Shown piece after piece: positions 1-8,158 of a stretch of 64,000 nt of DNA. The stretch spans positions 682,001-746,000 of the forward strand of contig NZ_JBLTWO010000001.1 of the NCBI RefSeq assembly GCF_049889055.1. Direction: 5' to 3'. Source of the stretch: Rhizorhabdus sp049889055. GTDB lineage: Bacteria; Pseudomonadota; Alphaproteobacteria; Sphingomonadales; Sphingomonadaceae. Numbering within the stretch: the first letter of the stretch is position 1; every line of letters starts with the position of its first letter. The notes beneath the pieces are model-generated. The model saw only the letters and a list, made by a program, of their open reading frames with translations. It searched no databases and had not been told where the DNA came from. The position numbers were made by a program, and so were the translations under genes.

Positions 1-276
1 GACGGCGATTCGAAGCGCTTCGAGATTCGCGCACCGGCCGAGCTCGCTCCCTATCTGGCGGAGAAGGGTTCGATCACGGTCGACGGCGTCTCGCTGACGG
101 TCAACACGATCACCGACCAGCCCGACGGCAGCACTCTGTTCGGCCTGAACATCATCCCGCACACCGCTGCGGTGACGACGATCGGCCTGCTTGAAGTCGG
201 CGACAGCGTAAATCTCGAGATCGACGTGCTGGCCCGTTATCTGCGGCGCATGGAGCAGCTCCGCACCCTGGCCTGA
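1..276 (+). CDS. ribE: riboflavin synthase alpha chain, C-terminal part
   Basis: The window opens inside this gene; the last 91 residues are visible, ending in TGA at 274-276. Riboflavin synthase dismutates two 6,7-dimethyl-8-ribityllumazine molecules to riboflavin. The visible part is the second lumazine-binding barrel, recognisable by KGSITVDGVSLTVN, a conserved signature of the family, followed by NIIPHTAAVTT and the C-terminal helix region LARYLRRMEQ. It is followed by ribB-like and ribH genes on the same strand, so this is a riboflavin operon. The identity is secure; the N-terminal half lies outside the window. Confidence 0.95.
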   Translation, partial: DGDSKRFEIRAPAELAPYLAEKGSITVDGVSLTVNTITDQPDGSTLFGLNIIPHTAAVTTIGLLEVGDSVNLEIDVLARYLRRMEQLRTLA

Positions 277-283
277 CGAGAGT

Positions 284-301
284 ATCACATTTCAATGTGA
301 T
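284..301. promoter_or_regulatory. perfect 18-bp inverted repeat upstream of the HTH-RibB fusion
   Basis: ATCACATT-TC-AATGTGAT is a perfect palindrome with 8-base arms, lying between ribE and the next gene. A further half-site GATGTGAT occurs at 324-331, 30 bp downstream of the AATGTGAT arm, about three helical turns. The next gene encodes a protein with an N-terminal helix-turn-helix-like segment, so an autoregulatory operator is a plausible inference. No FMN riboswitch was seen here. Confidence 0.5.
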
Positions 302-343
302 TTAATCGTTGCGATGTCATCTTGATGTGATATCGCCGCACCT

Positions 344-1615
344 ATGAGCACCGAACTGATCGATCGCATCCGCCATGCCGTGTCCGAACGCGGCGTTTCC
401 CGTTCCGGCCTGGCCCGCGCTGCCGGGCTTCACCCCAATTCGCTGCGGTCGCTCGACGACCCGGACTGGAATCCCACGGCGGACACGCTCAAGAAGCTCG
501 AGCGTTACCTCTCCTATTCGGGCCTGTCGCCGATCGAGGAGATCATCGATGAGGCGCGCAACGGCCGCATGTTCATCCTCGTCGACGATGAGGATCGCGA
601 GAATGAGGGCGACCTCATCATCCCCGCACAGATGGCGACCCCCGACGCGATCAACTTCATGGCGAAATATGGTCGCGGGCTGATCTGCCTGTCGATGACC
701 AAGGAGCGGGTCGACCAGCTCGGCCTGCCGCTGATGAGCCGCAACAACGGCACCCGCCACGAAACCGCCTTCACCGTCTCGATCGAGGCCCGCGAGGGCG
801 TTACGACCGGCATATCCGCCGCCGACCGCGCACGCACCGTGGCGGTCGCGATCGACGCGTCGAAGGGGCCCGAGCATATCGTGACCCCCGGCCATGTCTT
901 CCCGCTGGTCGCCAAGCCCGGCGGCGTGCTGATCCGCGCGGGGCATACCGAAGCTGCGGTCGACGTTGCCCGCCTCGCGGGGCTCAACCCCTCGGGCGTG
1001 ATCTGCGAGATCATGAACGATGACGGGACGATGGCGCGGATGGACTCGCTGGTCGAGTTCGCCCGCACCCACAAGCTCAAGATCGGTACGATCCGCGACC
1101 TGATCGCCTATCGCCGCAAGCACGACCATCTGGTCGAGAAACGCACCGAGACGCGCTTCACCAGCCGCTGGGGCGGCGAGTGGAAGCTGACCACCTTCTA
1201 CAACAAGGCGACCGGGACCGAGCAGACCGCGCTGGTTATGGGCCATATCGATCCGGACAAGCCGACGCTGGTCCGCATGCACCTGCTCAACCCCTTCGCC
1301 GACATCTATGGCGAGAAGGGCCCGCGCAGCGACCTGATCGAACGCTCGATGGAGATGATCGCCCAGGAAGGCGCCGGCGTGATCGTCATCCTCAACCGCC
1401 CGATGAGCGGCTGGATGACCCGCGCGGTCGAGGCGCGCGAGACCGGTGACACATCGGCGATGGACGAGCTGCGCGATTATGGCGTGGGTGCGCAGATCCT
1501 GACCGAACTCGGCGTGCAGGACATGATCCTGCTCACCAATTCGCACCACACGCTGATTGCGCTGGACGGCTATGGTCTGTCGATCGTAGGCGAGCGGCCC
1601 ATTCCCGCCGCCTGA
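344..1615 (+). CDS. ribB: HTH-like domain fused to 3,4-dihydroxy-2-butanone-4-phosphate synthase and a GTP cyclohydrolase II-like domain (RibBX type)
   Basis: 423 aa. Residues 1-60 look like a small helix-turn-helix (SRSGLARAAGLHPNSLRSL). Residues about 62-258 are a complete DHBP synthase, which turns ribulose-5-phosphate into the four-carbon riboflavin precursor. Its acidic signature DDEDRENEGDLI is at 81-92, followed by TPGHVFPL at 181-188, RAGHTEAAVD at 198-207 and CE at 221-222. Residues about 262-423 align in position with GTP cyclohydrolase II but contain no cysteine, so the zinc site of an active cyclohydrolase is absent. That domain is therefore probably not a cyclohydrolase, as in RibBX proteins of other Alphaproteobacteria. 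ribH follows 13 bp downstream, giving an operon. The palindrome at 284-301 sits just upstream. Confidence 0.9.
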   Translation: MSTELIDRIRHAVSERGVSRSGLARAAGLHPNSLRSLDDPDWNPTADTLKKLERYLSYSGLSPIEEIIDEARNGRMFILVDDEDRENEGDLIIPAQMATPDAINFMAKYGRGLICLSMTKERVDQLGLPLMSRNNGTRHETAFTVSIEAREGVTTGISAADRARTVAVAIDASKGPEHIVTPGHVFPLVAKPGGVLIRAGHTEAAVDVARLAGLNPSGVICEIMNDDGTMARMDSLVEFARTHKLKIGTIRDLIAYRRKHDHLVEKRTETRFTSRWGGEWKLTTFYNKATGTEQTALVMGHIDPDKPTLVRMHLLNPFADIYGEKGPRSDLIERSMEMIAQEGAGVIVILNRPMSGWMTRAVEARETGDTSAMDELRDYGVGAQILTELGVQDMILLTNSHHTLIALDGYGLSIVGERPIPAA

Positions 1616-1628
1616 CAGGAGCTAGACC

Positions 1629-2051
1629 ATGGCCAAGATCCTCATCGTCGAAGCGCGCTTCTACGATCATCTGAACGACATGCTCCTCGACGGCGCGCGC
1701 ACCGCGATCGAGGAAGCGGGCCACCGCCACGAGACGGTCACCGTACCGGGCGCGCTCGAAATCCCCGGCGCCATCGCGATGGCGGCGGAGAGCGGTCGTT
1801 ATGACGGCTTCGTCGCGATCGGCGTCGTGATCCGGGGCGAGACCTATCATTTCGAGGTGGTCTCGAACGAAAGCGCACGCGGCCTGATGGCGCTGTCGAT
1901 GGACGGTATCGCGATCGGCAACGGCATCATCACCGTCGAGAACGAAGCCCAGGCGCTCGCCCGCGCCCGCCGGTCGGAAAAGGACAAGGGCGGCGAAGCA
2001 GCCAAGGCCGCGCTGCGCATGCTGGAACTGCGCGAGACATTCGGCGCCTGA
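1629..2051 (+). CDS. ribH: 6,7-dimethyl-8-ribityllumazine synthase
   Basis: 140 aa, a normal length for the small lumazine synthase. It condenses 3,4-dihydroxy-2-butanone-4-phosphate with 5-amino-6-ribitylaminouracil in the penultimate step of riboflavin synthesis. Visible family motifs are the N-terminal ILIVEARFYDHLND, VPGALEIPGAIAMAA, and GVVIRGETYHFEVVSNES, which carries the catalytic histidine region. The start ATG at 1629 follows an AGGAG-containing site (1617-1621). It lies directly behind the RibB fusion on the same strand and completes the riboflavin cluster. Confidence 0.97.
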   Translation: MAKILIVEARFYDHLNDMLLDGARTAIEEAGHRHETVTVPGALEIPGAIAMAAESGRYDGFVAIGVVIRGETYHFEVVSNESARGLMALSMDGIAIGNGIITVENEAQALARARRSEKDKGGEAAKAALRMLELRETFGA

Positions 2052-2138
2052 CCCGACCGAAACTGGTCGCCGGTCGCCGACGCGGCGCACCCGCGATCCG
2101 GTCTTTCCCTTGCCGCGGCGGAAGATGATGGTCACCCG

Positions 2139-3050
2139 ATGAGCAGCGCGTCGCCCGCCAATCCCCCCGTTGCACGCGCCTATGCCGCGATGGTGATCGC
2201 GAATCTCGCGCTCGCCTTCGGGCCGTGGTTCGTCCGCCTCGCGGACACCTCATCGATCGCATCAGCCTTCTGGCGGCTGGCGCTCGCCTGCCCACTGCTG
2301 TTCGTGATGACCCGGATCGCCAGACAGCCGATCCCCCGCCTGTCGCTCGGCATGATCGGGACGATCGCGATCGGTGGCCTGTTCTTCGCGGCCGACCTCG
2401 GCGCCTGGCATGTCGGCATCCACCACACCAAGCTCGCCAACGCGACCCTGTTCGCCAATCTCGCCGGCTTCCTGCTGCCTGCCTTCGCCCTGATCGCGAC
2501 GCGCAAGCTGCCCGACCGCATGCAGGCATTCGCCTTGCTGCTGGCGGCAATCGGCACTGCACTGCTGCTAGGCCGGTCCTATCAGCTTGAAAGACGCTAC
2601 TTGACCGGCGACCTGCTCTGCATCCTCGCCGGGCTCCTGTACACCGGCTACATCATCGCCCTGTCGAAGGCGCGGGGCATGCTGCAGCCTATGCCGGTGC
2701 TGCTAATCTCTACGATGGCTGGCATGCTGCCGCTGCTGCTGTTCGCCTGGTTCGACGGCGGCCCGATCCTGCCGCGAGACTGGACACCACTTCTGCTGCT
2801 GGCGATCGGCAGTCAGGTCGTCGGGCAGGGCCTGATGGTCTATGCGATCGGCCATCTGCCGCCGCTGGTAATCGGGATCGGCCTGCTCATCCAGCCCTTC
2901 ATCGCTGCCCTTATCGGCAGCGTGCGTTATGGCGAGATGTTGGGCATTCTCGATCTCGCCGGAGGTCTCGCCATCTGCGCGGCCCTGGTGCTCGTCCGGG
3001 CCGGTGGTACTGGTCAGCATACGCTCGAAAAGCTAAGGGAACAGCCATGA
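2139..3050 (+). CDS. EamA/DMT-family membrane transporter
   Basis: 303 aa with about ten hydrophobic segments arranged as two EamA repeats, the usual DMT architecture. Characteristic stretches include ANLALAFGPWFVRLAD near the N terminus and VVGQGLMVYAIGHLPP in the second repeat. These inner-membrane carriers export metabolites such as amino acids; the substrate cannot be read from sequence. The stop overlaps the start of the COQ9-family gene by four bases (ATGA), so the two are probably co-translated. A link to riboflavin export is possible from position only. Confidence 0.85.
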   Translation: MSSASPANPPVARAYAAMVIANLALAFGPWFVRLADTSSIASAFWRLALACPLLFVMTRIARQPIPRLSLGMIGTIAIGGLFFAADLGAWHVGIHHTKLANATLFANLAGFLLPAFALIATRKLPDRMQAFALLLAAIGTALLLGRSYQLERRYLTGDLLCILAGLLYTGYIIALSKARGMLQPMPVLLISTMAGMLPLLLFAWFDGGPILPRDWTPLLLLAIGSQVVGQGLMVYAIGHLPPLVIGIGLLIQPFIAALIGSVRYGEMLGILDLAGGLAICAALVLVRAGGTGQHTLEKLREQP

Positions 3051-3709
3051 TTACTGCCGCCGACATGACCCTCGACGAGCTTCGGCTGGCCTTGGCCGAG
3101 CGCCTGCCCACCCATGCCGTCTTCGACGGCTGGAGCGCCACCGCGCTCGCCAATGCCGCAGAGGAGCTCGACGTCCCCGCCGACCGTGCCGCCCTGTGTT
3201 TCCCCGGTGGCGCTATCGAGATGATCGACGCCTGGTTCGCCACCATCGACGCGGCGATGACGGAGCAGCTCCAGCCGCTCGACCTCGGCGCGATGAAGAT
3301 ACGTGACCGTATCCGCACCGCCCTGCTCGTCCGGCTCGACGAAGCCACCCGCCAGCCCGACGCCCTGCGCCGCGCGATCACCCAGCTTGCGCGTCCGCGC
3401 CACGCAGCGCGCGCGGTCAAGCTGGCCTGGCGCGCGGCCGATTCGATGTGGCGCGCGATCGGTGACACCAGCGTCGATATCGCCTGGTACAGCAAGCGGA
3501 CGACGCTGGCCGCGCTCTATACCTCGGTTCTGACCGCCTGGATGGACGACGACAGCGAGGATTTCGCCGACACGCGCGCCTTTCTCGATCGCCGGATCGA
3601 CGATGTGATGCGGTTCGAGAAATTCAAGGCCAGGCTGAAACCCGAGCCCGACCGGCATTTTAGCCCGGTCCGCTTCCTGGGGCGGCTGCGATACCGCCTC
3701 CAGGCCTGA
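3047..3709 (+). CDS. COQ9 family protein
   Basis: 220 aa. It matches the COQ9 family, lipid-binding TetR-fold proteins needed for ubiquinone biosynthesis. Family-like features are WSATALANAAEELDV near the N terminus, MIDAWFATIDAAM, IRDRIRTALLVRL, and the aromatic WRAADSMWRAIGDTSVDIAWYS region typical of alphaproteobacterial members. It starts inside the stop of the preceding transporter gene. The predicted role is presenting polyprenylated quinone intermediates to hydroxylases at the membrane; this is family knowledge, not read directly from sequence. Confidence 0.85.
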   Translation: MITAADMTLDELRLALAERLPTHAVFDGWSATALANAAEELDVPADRAALCFPGGAIEMIDAWFATIDAAMTEQLQPLDLGAMKIRDRIRTALLVRLDEATRQPDALRRAITQLARPRHAARAVKLAWRAADSMWRAIGDTSVDIAWYSKRTTLAALYTSVLTAWMDDDSEDFADTRAFLDRRIDDVMRFEKFKARLKPEPDRHFSPVRFLGRLRYRLQA

Positions 3710-3751
3710 TCGGATAGCTTATTTTGCCATGGGGGATGGCAATGACGCAGG

Positions 3752-3770
3752 CTTATTGATAATCACTCGC
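3752..3770. promoter_or_regulatory. Fur-box-like site upstream of feoAB
   Basis: The 19 bases at 3752-3770 match the classical Fur consensus at 13 of 19 positions, including an uninterrupted GATAATCA core at 3758-3765. The site lies 25-43 bases before the preferred feoA start at 3795, where Fur would occlude the promoter. Ferrous-iron uptake genes are standard Fur targets, so context supports the call. Confidence 0.5.
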
Positions 3771-3794
3771 ATCATGGATGTGGATGCAGAGACG

Positions 3795-4040
3795 ATGAGC
3801 CTCGACAGGCTGCCGCTGGGAACCGGTGGCGCCATCATCGGGGTGCGCTGGGACCAGCTCGACGAGCGCGACGCGCGCCGCCTGCGCGAGTTGGGCGTGG
3901 ACGAGGGCGTTTCGGTCGAGAAACTGCACAAGGGGCCGTTCGGCGCCGATCCCATCGCCTGCCGCATCGGCCGCATGACCGTCGCGCTGCGCAGCATCCA
4001 GGCTTCGGCCATCCTCGTCGGGCCTCGATCGGCATCATGA
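3795..4040 (+). CDS. feoA: FeoA family ferrous iron transport protein
   Basis: 81 aa when started at ATG 3795 (MSLDRLPLGTGG). ATGs at 3729 and 3774 are in frame, but 3795 gives the usual FeoA length and N terminus and leaves the Fur-like site outside the gene. The protein is a small SH3-like domain with RLRELGVDEGVSVEKLHKGPFG and a final IACRIGRMTVALR strand typical of FeoA. It works with the FeoB GTPase permease in Fe(II) uptake. Its stop overlaps the feoB start (ATGA at 4037). Confidence 0.88.
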   Translation: MSLDRLPLGTGGAIIGVRWDQLDERDARRLRELGVDEGVSVEKLHKGPFGADPIACRIGRMTVALRSIQASAILVGPRSAS

Positions 4041-5899
4041 CGCCGACCCCGCTGATCGCGCTCGCCGGCAACCCCAATGCCGGCAAGAGCGCCCTGTTCA
4101 ACGCCCTTACCGGCGCCCGACAGAAGGTCGGCAATTATCCCGGCGTGACGGTGGAGCGGAAGTCGGGACGGATGGCACTCGACGATGGCCGCCCGCTCGA
4201 GTTGCTCGACCTGCCCGGCACCTACAGCCTGACGCCATCGAGCCCCGATGAAGCCGTCACCCATGATGTACTGCTCGGCAGACAGCGGGGCGAGCGCCTG
4301 CCCTCTGCCCTGCTCGTGGTCGTCGACGCGACCAATCTCGACAATCATCTGCGCTTCGCGCTGCAGCTGATCGACCTCGGCCTGCCGACGGTGATCGCGC
4401 TCAACATGGTCGACATGGCCGAACGCGACGGCCTGCGCATCGACGCCGACCGGCTCTCGGCCGAACTCGGCGTGCCGGTCATCCCGACCGTCGCCGTCCG
4501 TCGGAAGGGCATAGACGAACTCAAGGCTGCGCTCGGCGGTATGGCGGCGACGCAGGCGAGCCGGCCGGTCCGCGAACCTTCGAACGACCATGACGCGCTG
4601 GTCGCGCTCCAGCGGCGCGCGCGCGCGATCGCCGCCGCCGCGACGACCGAGGAGAATTTCCGCCTGCGCTGGACGCACCGCGCCGATGCGGTCGCGCTGC
4701 ATCCGGTGATCGGCCCCGTCCTGCTCGCGACGATCCTGTTCGTGATGTTCCAGGCGGTCTTCGCCTGGTCTGCAGCGCCCGCCGATGCGATCGACGGCGC
4801 CTTCGTCGCCTTGCAGGGCGTGGTCAACGACCGGATGGCCGATGGCTTCGTGCGATCGCTGATCGCCGAAGGGCTGATCGCCGGTGTGGGCGCGGTGATC
4901 GTGTTCCTGCCGCAGATTCTGATCCTTTTCCTGTTCATCCTGCTGCTCGAAGCGTCGGGCTATATGGTCCGCGCAGCGTTCATCATGGACCAGCTGATGG
5001 CGCGCGTCGGCCTGTCGGGCCGGGCCTTCATCCCGCTCCTGTCCTCCTTCGCCTGCGCCATTCCGGGAATCATGGCGACGCGGACCATCGACGATCCCAA
5101 GGACCGGCTGACGACGATCCTGATCGCGCCGCTGATGACCTGTTCGGCGCGCCTGCCGGTCTATGCCGTGATCATCGCGGCCTTCATCCCCGAGCGGACC
5201 GTCGGGCCCGGCATCGGCTTGCAGGGCCTCGTCCTCTTCTGCCTCTACATCGCCGGCATCGCCGGCGCGATGCTCGCCGCCTTCATTCTGCGTCGGACGG
5301 TGACCAAGGGGCCGGCCCCCGGCTTCCTGATGGAGATGCCGCGCTACCAGATGCCGATCCTGCGCGACGTGCTGCTGGGCCTTTGGCAGCGGGCGATCAT
5401 CTTCCTGCGCCGCGCGGGCACCATCATCGCCGCGACGACCGCCGTCCTGTGGCTGCTCGTCTCCTACCCCAAGGCGCCTGCGGATTATGCACAGCCGACG
5501 ATCGACTATTCGGTCGCGGGCCGGATCGCAGGTGCCCTGGAGCCAGTTTTCGCACCGGTGGGGTTCAACCGGGACATGGCACTGGCGCTGATCCCCGCGA
5601 TGGCCGCGCGCGAGGTCGCCGTTTCGGCGCTCGCCACCGTCTATGCCGTCGATGCCGAGGATGAGGCGGTGCAGGAGCAGTCGCTGGTCGAACGCCTGCA
5701 GGGCCGATGGTCGCTGCCGACCGCTTTGGCCTTCCTCGCCTGGTTCGTCTTCGCGCCGCAATGCGTGTCGACGATCGCGGTCGTGCGGCGCGAGACGAAC
5801 AGCTGGAAATGGACCGGCTTCATGCTGGCCTATTTGTTCGGTCTGGCTTACATCGCGGCAGGCGCTACCTATTGGAGCGCGCTAGCTTTAGGTTTGTAG
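4037..5899 (+). CDS. feoB: ferrous iron transporter FeoB
   Basis: 620 aa inner-membrane Fe(II) transporter with an N-terminal G domain. The G motifs are clear: G1 GNPNAGKS at 11-18, G2 around GVTVE 36-40, G3 DLPG at 58-61 and G4 NMVD at 123-126. A spacer follows, then a multi-helix membrane part containing PLLSSFACAIPGIMATR and PLMTCSARLPVYAVII, the two gating regions of the family. It is shorter than E. coli FeoB (about 770 aa), mostly through a compact spacer and C terminus, as in many Alphaproteobacteria. No FeoC follows; ssb starts 10 bp later. Confidence 0.95.
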   Translation: MTPTPLIALAGNPNAGKSALFNALTGARQKVGNYPGVTVERKSGRMALDDGRPLELLDLPGTYSLTPSSPDEAVTHDVLLGRQRGERLPSALLVVVDATNLDNHLRFALQLIDLGLPTVIALNMVDMAERDGLRIDADRLSAELGVPVIPTVAVRRKGIDELKAALGGMAATQASRPVREPSNDHDALVALQRRARAIAAAATTEENFRLRWTHRADAVALHPVIGPVLLATILFVMFQAVFAWSAAPADAIDGAFVALQGVVNDRMADGFVRSLIAEGLIAGVGAVIVFLPQILILFLFILLLEASGYMVRAAFIMDQLMARVGLSGRAFIPLLSSFACAIPGIMATRTIDDPKDRLTTILIAPLMTCSARLPVYAVIIAAFIPERTVGPGIGLQGLVLFCLYIAGIAGAMLAAFILRRTVTKGPAPGFLMEMPRYQMPILRDVLLGLWQRAIIFLRRAGTIIAATTAVLWLLVSYPKAPADYAQPTIDYSVAGRIAGALEPVFAPVGFNRDMALALIPAMAAREVAVSALATVYAVDAEDEAVQEQSLVERLQGRWSLPTALAFLAWFVFAPQCVSTIAVVRRETNSWKWTGFMLAYLFGLAYIAAGATYWSALALGL

Positions 5900-5909
5900 G
5901 GAGGCCCGC

Positions 5910-6476
5910 GTGGCAGGCAGCGTTAACAAGGTGATCCTCGTCGGCAATCTCGGTCGCGACCCGGAAAGCCGCTCCTTTGCCAATGGCGGCAAGGTGGTGA
6001 ACCTGCGCATCGCCACGTCGGAGCAGTGGAAGGATCGCAGCACCGGAGAACGTCGCGACAAGACCGAATGGCATTCGGTCGCGATCTTCAACGAGGCGCT
6101 GGCCGGCGTCGCCGAGCGCTATCTGCGCAAGGGCAGCAAGGTCTATCTCGAGGGGCAGCTCCAGACCCGCAAATGGACCGACCAGCAGGGCCAGGAGCGC
6201 TACTCGACCGAAGTGGTCCTTCAGGGATTCAACGCGGTGATGGTGCTCCTCGATCGCCCCGATGGCGGTGGCGGCATGGGCGGCGGTGGCGGCGGCGGAT
6301 CCGCTGCTGGCGGCAGCTGGGGCGACGATGACGGCTATGGCAGCAGCTTCGGTGGCGGCAGCGGCGGCGGCGGTGGCGGCTTCGGCGGCGGCAGTCGCGG
6401 CGGTGCGCCGGCAGGCGGCGGCCGCAAGTCCGATCCCTTCGATGTCGGCGACCTCGACGACGACGTTCCGTTCTAA
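5910..6476 (+). CDS. ssb: single-stranded DNA-binding protein
   Basis: 188 aa starting at GTG 5910. Residues about 1-112 form the OB fold (NKVILVGNLGRDPESR, then TEWHSVAIFNEALA and KVYLEGQLQTRKWTD). A glycine/serine-rich linker with long Gly runs follows, then the acidic tip DDDVPF that recruits SSB partners. It protects and organises ssDNA in replication, repair and recombination. The gene sits 10 bp behind feoB and is followed by a terminator-like hairpin. Confidence 0.96.
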   Translation: MAGSVNKVILVGNLGRDPESRSFANGGKVVNLRIATSEQWKDRSTGERRDKTEWHSVAIFNEALAGVAERYLRKGSKVYLEGQLQTRKWTDQQGQERYSTEVVLQGFNAVMVLLDRPDGGGGMGGGGGGGSAAGGSWGDDDGYGSSFGGGSGGGGGGFGGGSRGGAPAGGGRKSDPFDVGDLDDDVPF

Positions 6477-6545
6477 TAGCGCGGCTGCGCGACCGGTCCT
6501 GCCGATTACCCGATGAACGGTTGCCGCGCCCGGTACACCGGGCCT

Positions 6546-6581
6546 CTCCCCGCTTGCACGGGAAGCGGGGGAGCGTATTTT
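6546..6581 (+). terminator. terminator-like hairpin after ssb
   Basis: CTCCCCGCTT at 6546-6555 pairs with AAGCGGGG(G)AG at 6563-6573 with one bulged G, and TATTTT follows. It lies between ssb and the capsule gene. It could also be a dispersed GC-rich sphingomonad repeat. Confidence 0.4.
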
Positions 6582-6619
6582 CCTGCAATGCGTGACCCCG
6601 TCCCTTTCGGTCTGGTGAG

Positions 6620-8158
6620 ATGAGCCCCTCGCTGCCGATCCTCAGGTCGCCGCCCTTTCCCGGCACGGCCCCCGCTACGGCGGCCATCAGCCGGCGTCTT
6701 CCGCTCGCGCCGGTGCGCGACGCAATCCCTCCCCAGCTAAGCGGGCGCGCACGACTGGTCCGGGAGCGGATCGTGGAAGCGCGTATCGGTGGCCGTTTCT
6801 GGGCCGCCGGCGACGCTAATGTCTGGAACCCTGTAGCGCGCGGCGAACGACTGGCGTTCGCCGGAGACGACGAGCGCGGCCTGCTCGCGCTGATCGCCGG
6901 CGCGTCGGTCGACTGGACCAGTCCCGGCCCCTTTGCCGATGTCGCGCGCAGCACAGATCCGGACGCGCTCGATCGGGCGGTGATCCACTGGCTGATCGAT
7001 AGCGTGGAGTATCGCGATCCTTATTCTGGCCGGCCGGTCGCGATCGAAGCCGCGATCGACCAGCTCGCCTTCTGGCGGCAAGTGATCGACCGCAATCGCG
7101 GGCTCGTCGCCGCAGCCGGCATCGCGCGCTGGAAGCGACGCGAGGTCGAAGCGATGCTCTGGCCCGGCGACAACCTCGTCTTCGCCGGCAATGCTGCAGA
7201 CGCCGTCGAAGCCGCTTTGCGAGCGAACGGCGACATCGCGGTCTGGCCGTCAAAGGCGCCGCGCGGGCTTGCCGAGGAAGCCGCAGCCCGTGGCGTGCGC
7301 GTGCATCCAGTGGAGGACGGCTTCCTCCGCTCGGCCGGCCTGGGGAGCGACTGCCACCCGCCGCATTCGATCATCTTCGACCGTGCGGGCCTCCACCTCG
7401 ACCCCAACCGCCCCTCCGACCTCGAGGCCATGATCGCAGGCCCAGCTGATCCGGCACTGCTCGCCCGTGCGGAACGGCTCATGCGGTCGCTGGTCGACGC
7501 CGGGATCAGCAAATATGCGAGCGGCGGGGATCCCTGGGAGCGGCCGGTCAAGGACCGCCGCATCGTCCTCGTGACCGGCCAGGTCGAGGACGATCTGTCG
7601 GTGCAGCTCGGCGGAGCCGGGGTCGAGGGCAATCTCGACCTGATCCGTCGCGCACGCGCGGCCGAGCCCGATGCCTGGCTCGTCTTCAAGCCGCATCCCG
7701 ATGTCGACGCCGGCCATCGCCGTGGTGCGATCCCCGATGCCGTCGCTTTGCGCCATGTCGATCAGGTCGTCCGCGACGTGCCGATGGCATCGATGCTCGA
7801 TGCGGTCGATGCCGTGCATGTCCTGACCTCTCTCGCGGGGTTCGAGGCACTGATTCGCGGCTGCGACGTTGTGACCCACGGCCAGCCCTTCTATGCAGGA
7901 TGGGGATTGACGCGGGACCTCGCGCCGCCCATTGAGCGCAGACGGGGCCGCAACGTAACGAAGGCGCAGCTTGTGGCGGCAACTTTGATTCTCTACCCGC
8001 GCTATCTCGACCCGGTAACGAAGCTCCCCTGCCCTCCCGAAATCCTCGTGGAGCGCCTTGCAGCAGAGCCGGAACCGCGCGAGACGCTGCTGACCCGCCT
8101 GCGCCGCCTTCAGGGCCGCCTGCGCCGCACCCTCTCCGTCGCGGGAGGCCGGGCTTGA
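6620..8158 (+). CDS. KpsC-like capsule polysaccharide (beta-Kdo) transferase, single-module form
   Basis: 512 aa. The family signature VEDGFLRSAGLGSD (231-244) and the later GQPFYAGWGLTRD mark a KpsC/LipA-type retaining beta-Kdo glycosyltransferase module. KpsC builds the poly-Kdo linker on lyso-phosphatidylglycerol onto which group-2-like capsules are assembled. E. coli KpsC carries two such modules in about 675 aa. Here each motif occurs once, and SVEYRDPYSGRPV (128-140), which resembles the linker between modules, lies near the N terminus, so this corresponds mostly to the second module. The next gene overlaps it by four bases and is KpsS-like, so the pair is a lipid-linker unit. Confidence 0.8.
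   Translation: MSPSLPILRSPPFPGTAPATAAISRRLPLAPVRDAIPPQLSGRARLVRERIVEARIGGRFWAAGDANVWNPVARGERLAFAGDDERGLLALIAGASVDWTSPGPFADVARSTDPDALDRAVIHWLIDSVEYRDPYSGRPVAIEAAIDQLAFWRQVIDRNRGLVAAAGIARWKRREVEAMLWPGDNLVFAGNAADAVEAALRANGDIAVWPSKAPRGLAEEAAARGVRVHPVEDGFLRSAGLGSDCHPPHSIIFDRAGLHLDPNRPSDLEAMIAGPADPALLARAERLMRSLVDAGISKYASGGDPWERPVKDRRIVLVTGQVEDDLSVQLGGAGVEGNLDLIRRARAAEPDAWLVFKPHPDVDAGHRRGAIPDAVALRHVDQVVRDVPMASMLDAVDAVHVLTSLAGFEALIRGCDVVTHGQPFYAGWGLTRDLAPPIERRRGRNVTKAQLVAATLILYPRYLDPVTKLPCPPEILVERLAAEPEPRETLLTRLRRLQGRLRRTLSVAGGRA

Noticed and set aside
284..343. FMN riboswitch before the riboflavin genes
   Set aside because: The 67-bp gap is too short for the conserved RFN element and contains only the palindrome and half-site.
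3719..5761. 680-aa open frame antisense to feoAB
   Set aside because: Low-complexity Arg/Asp/His-rich translation typical of antisense shadows in GC-rich genomes; feoA/feoB are clearly coded on the other strand.
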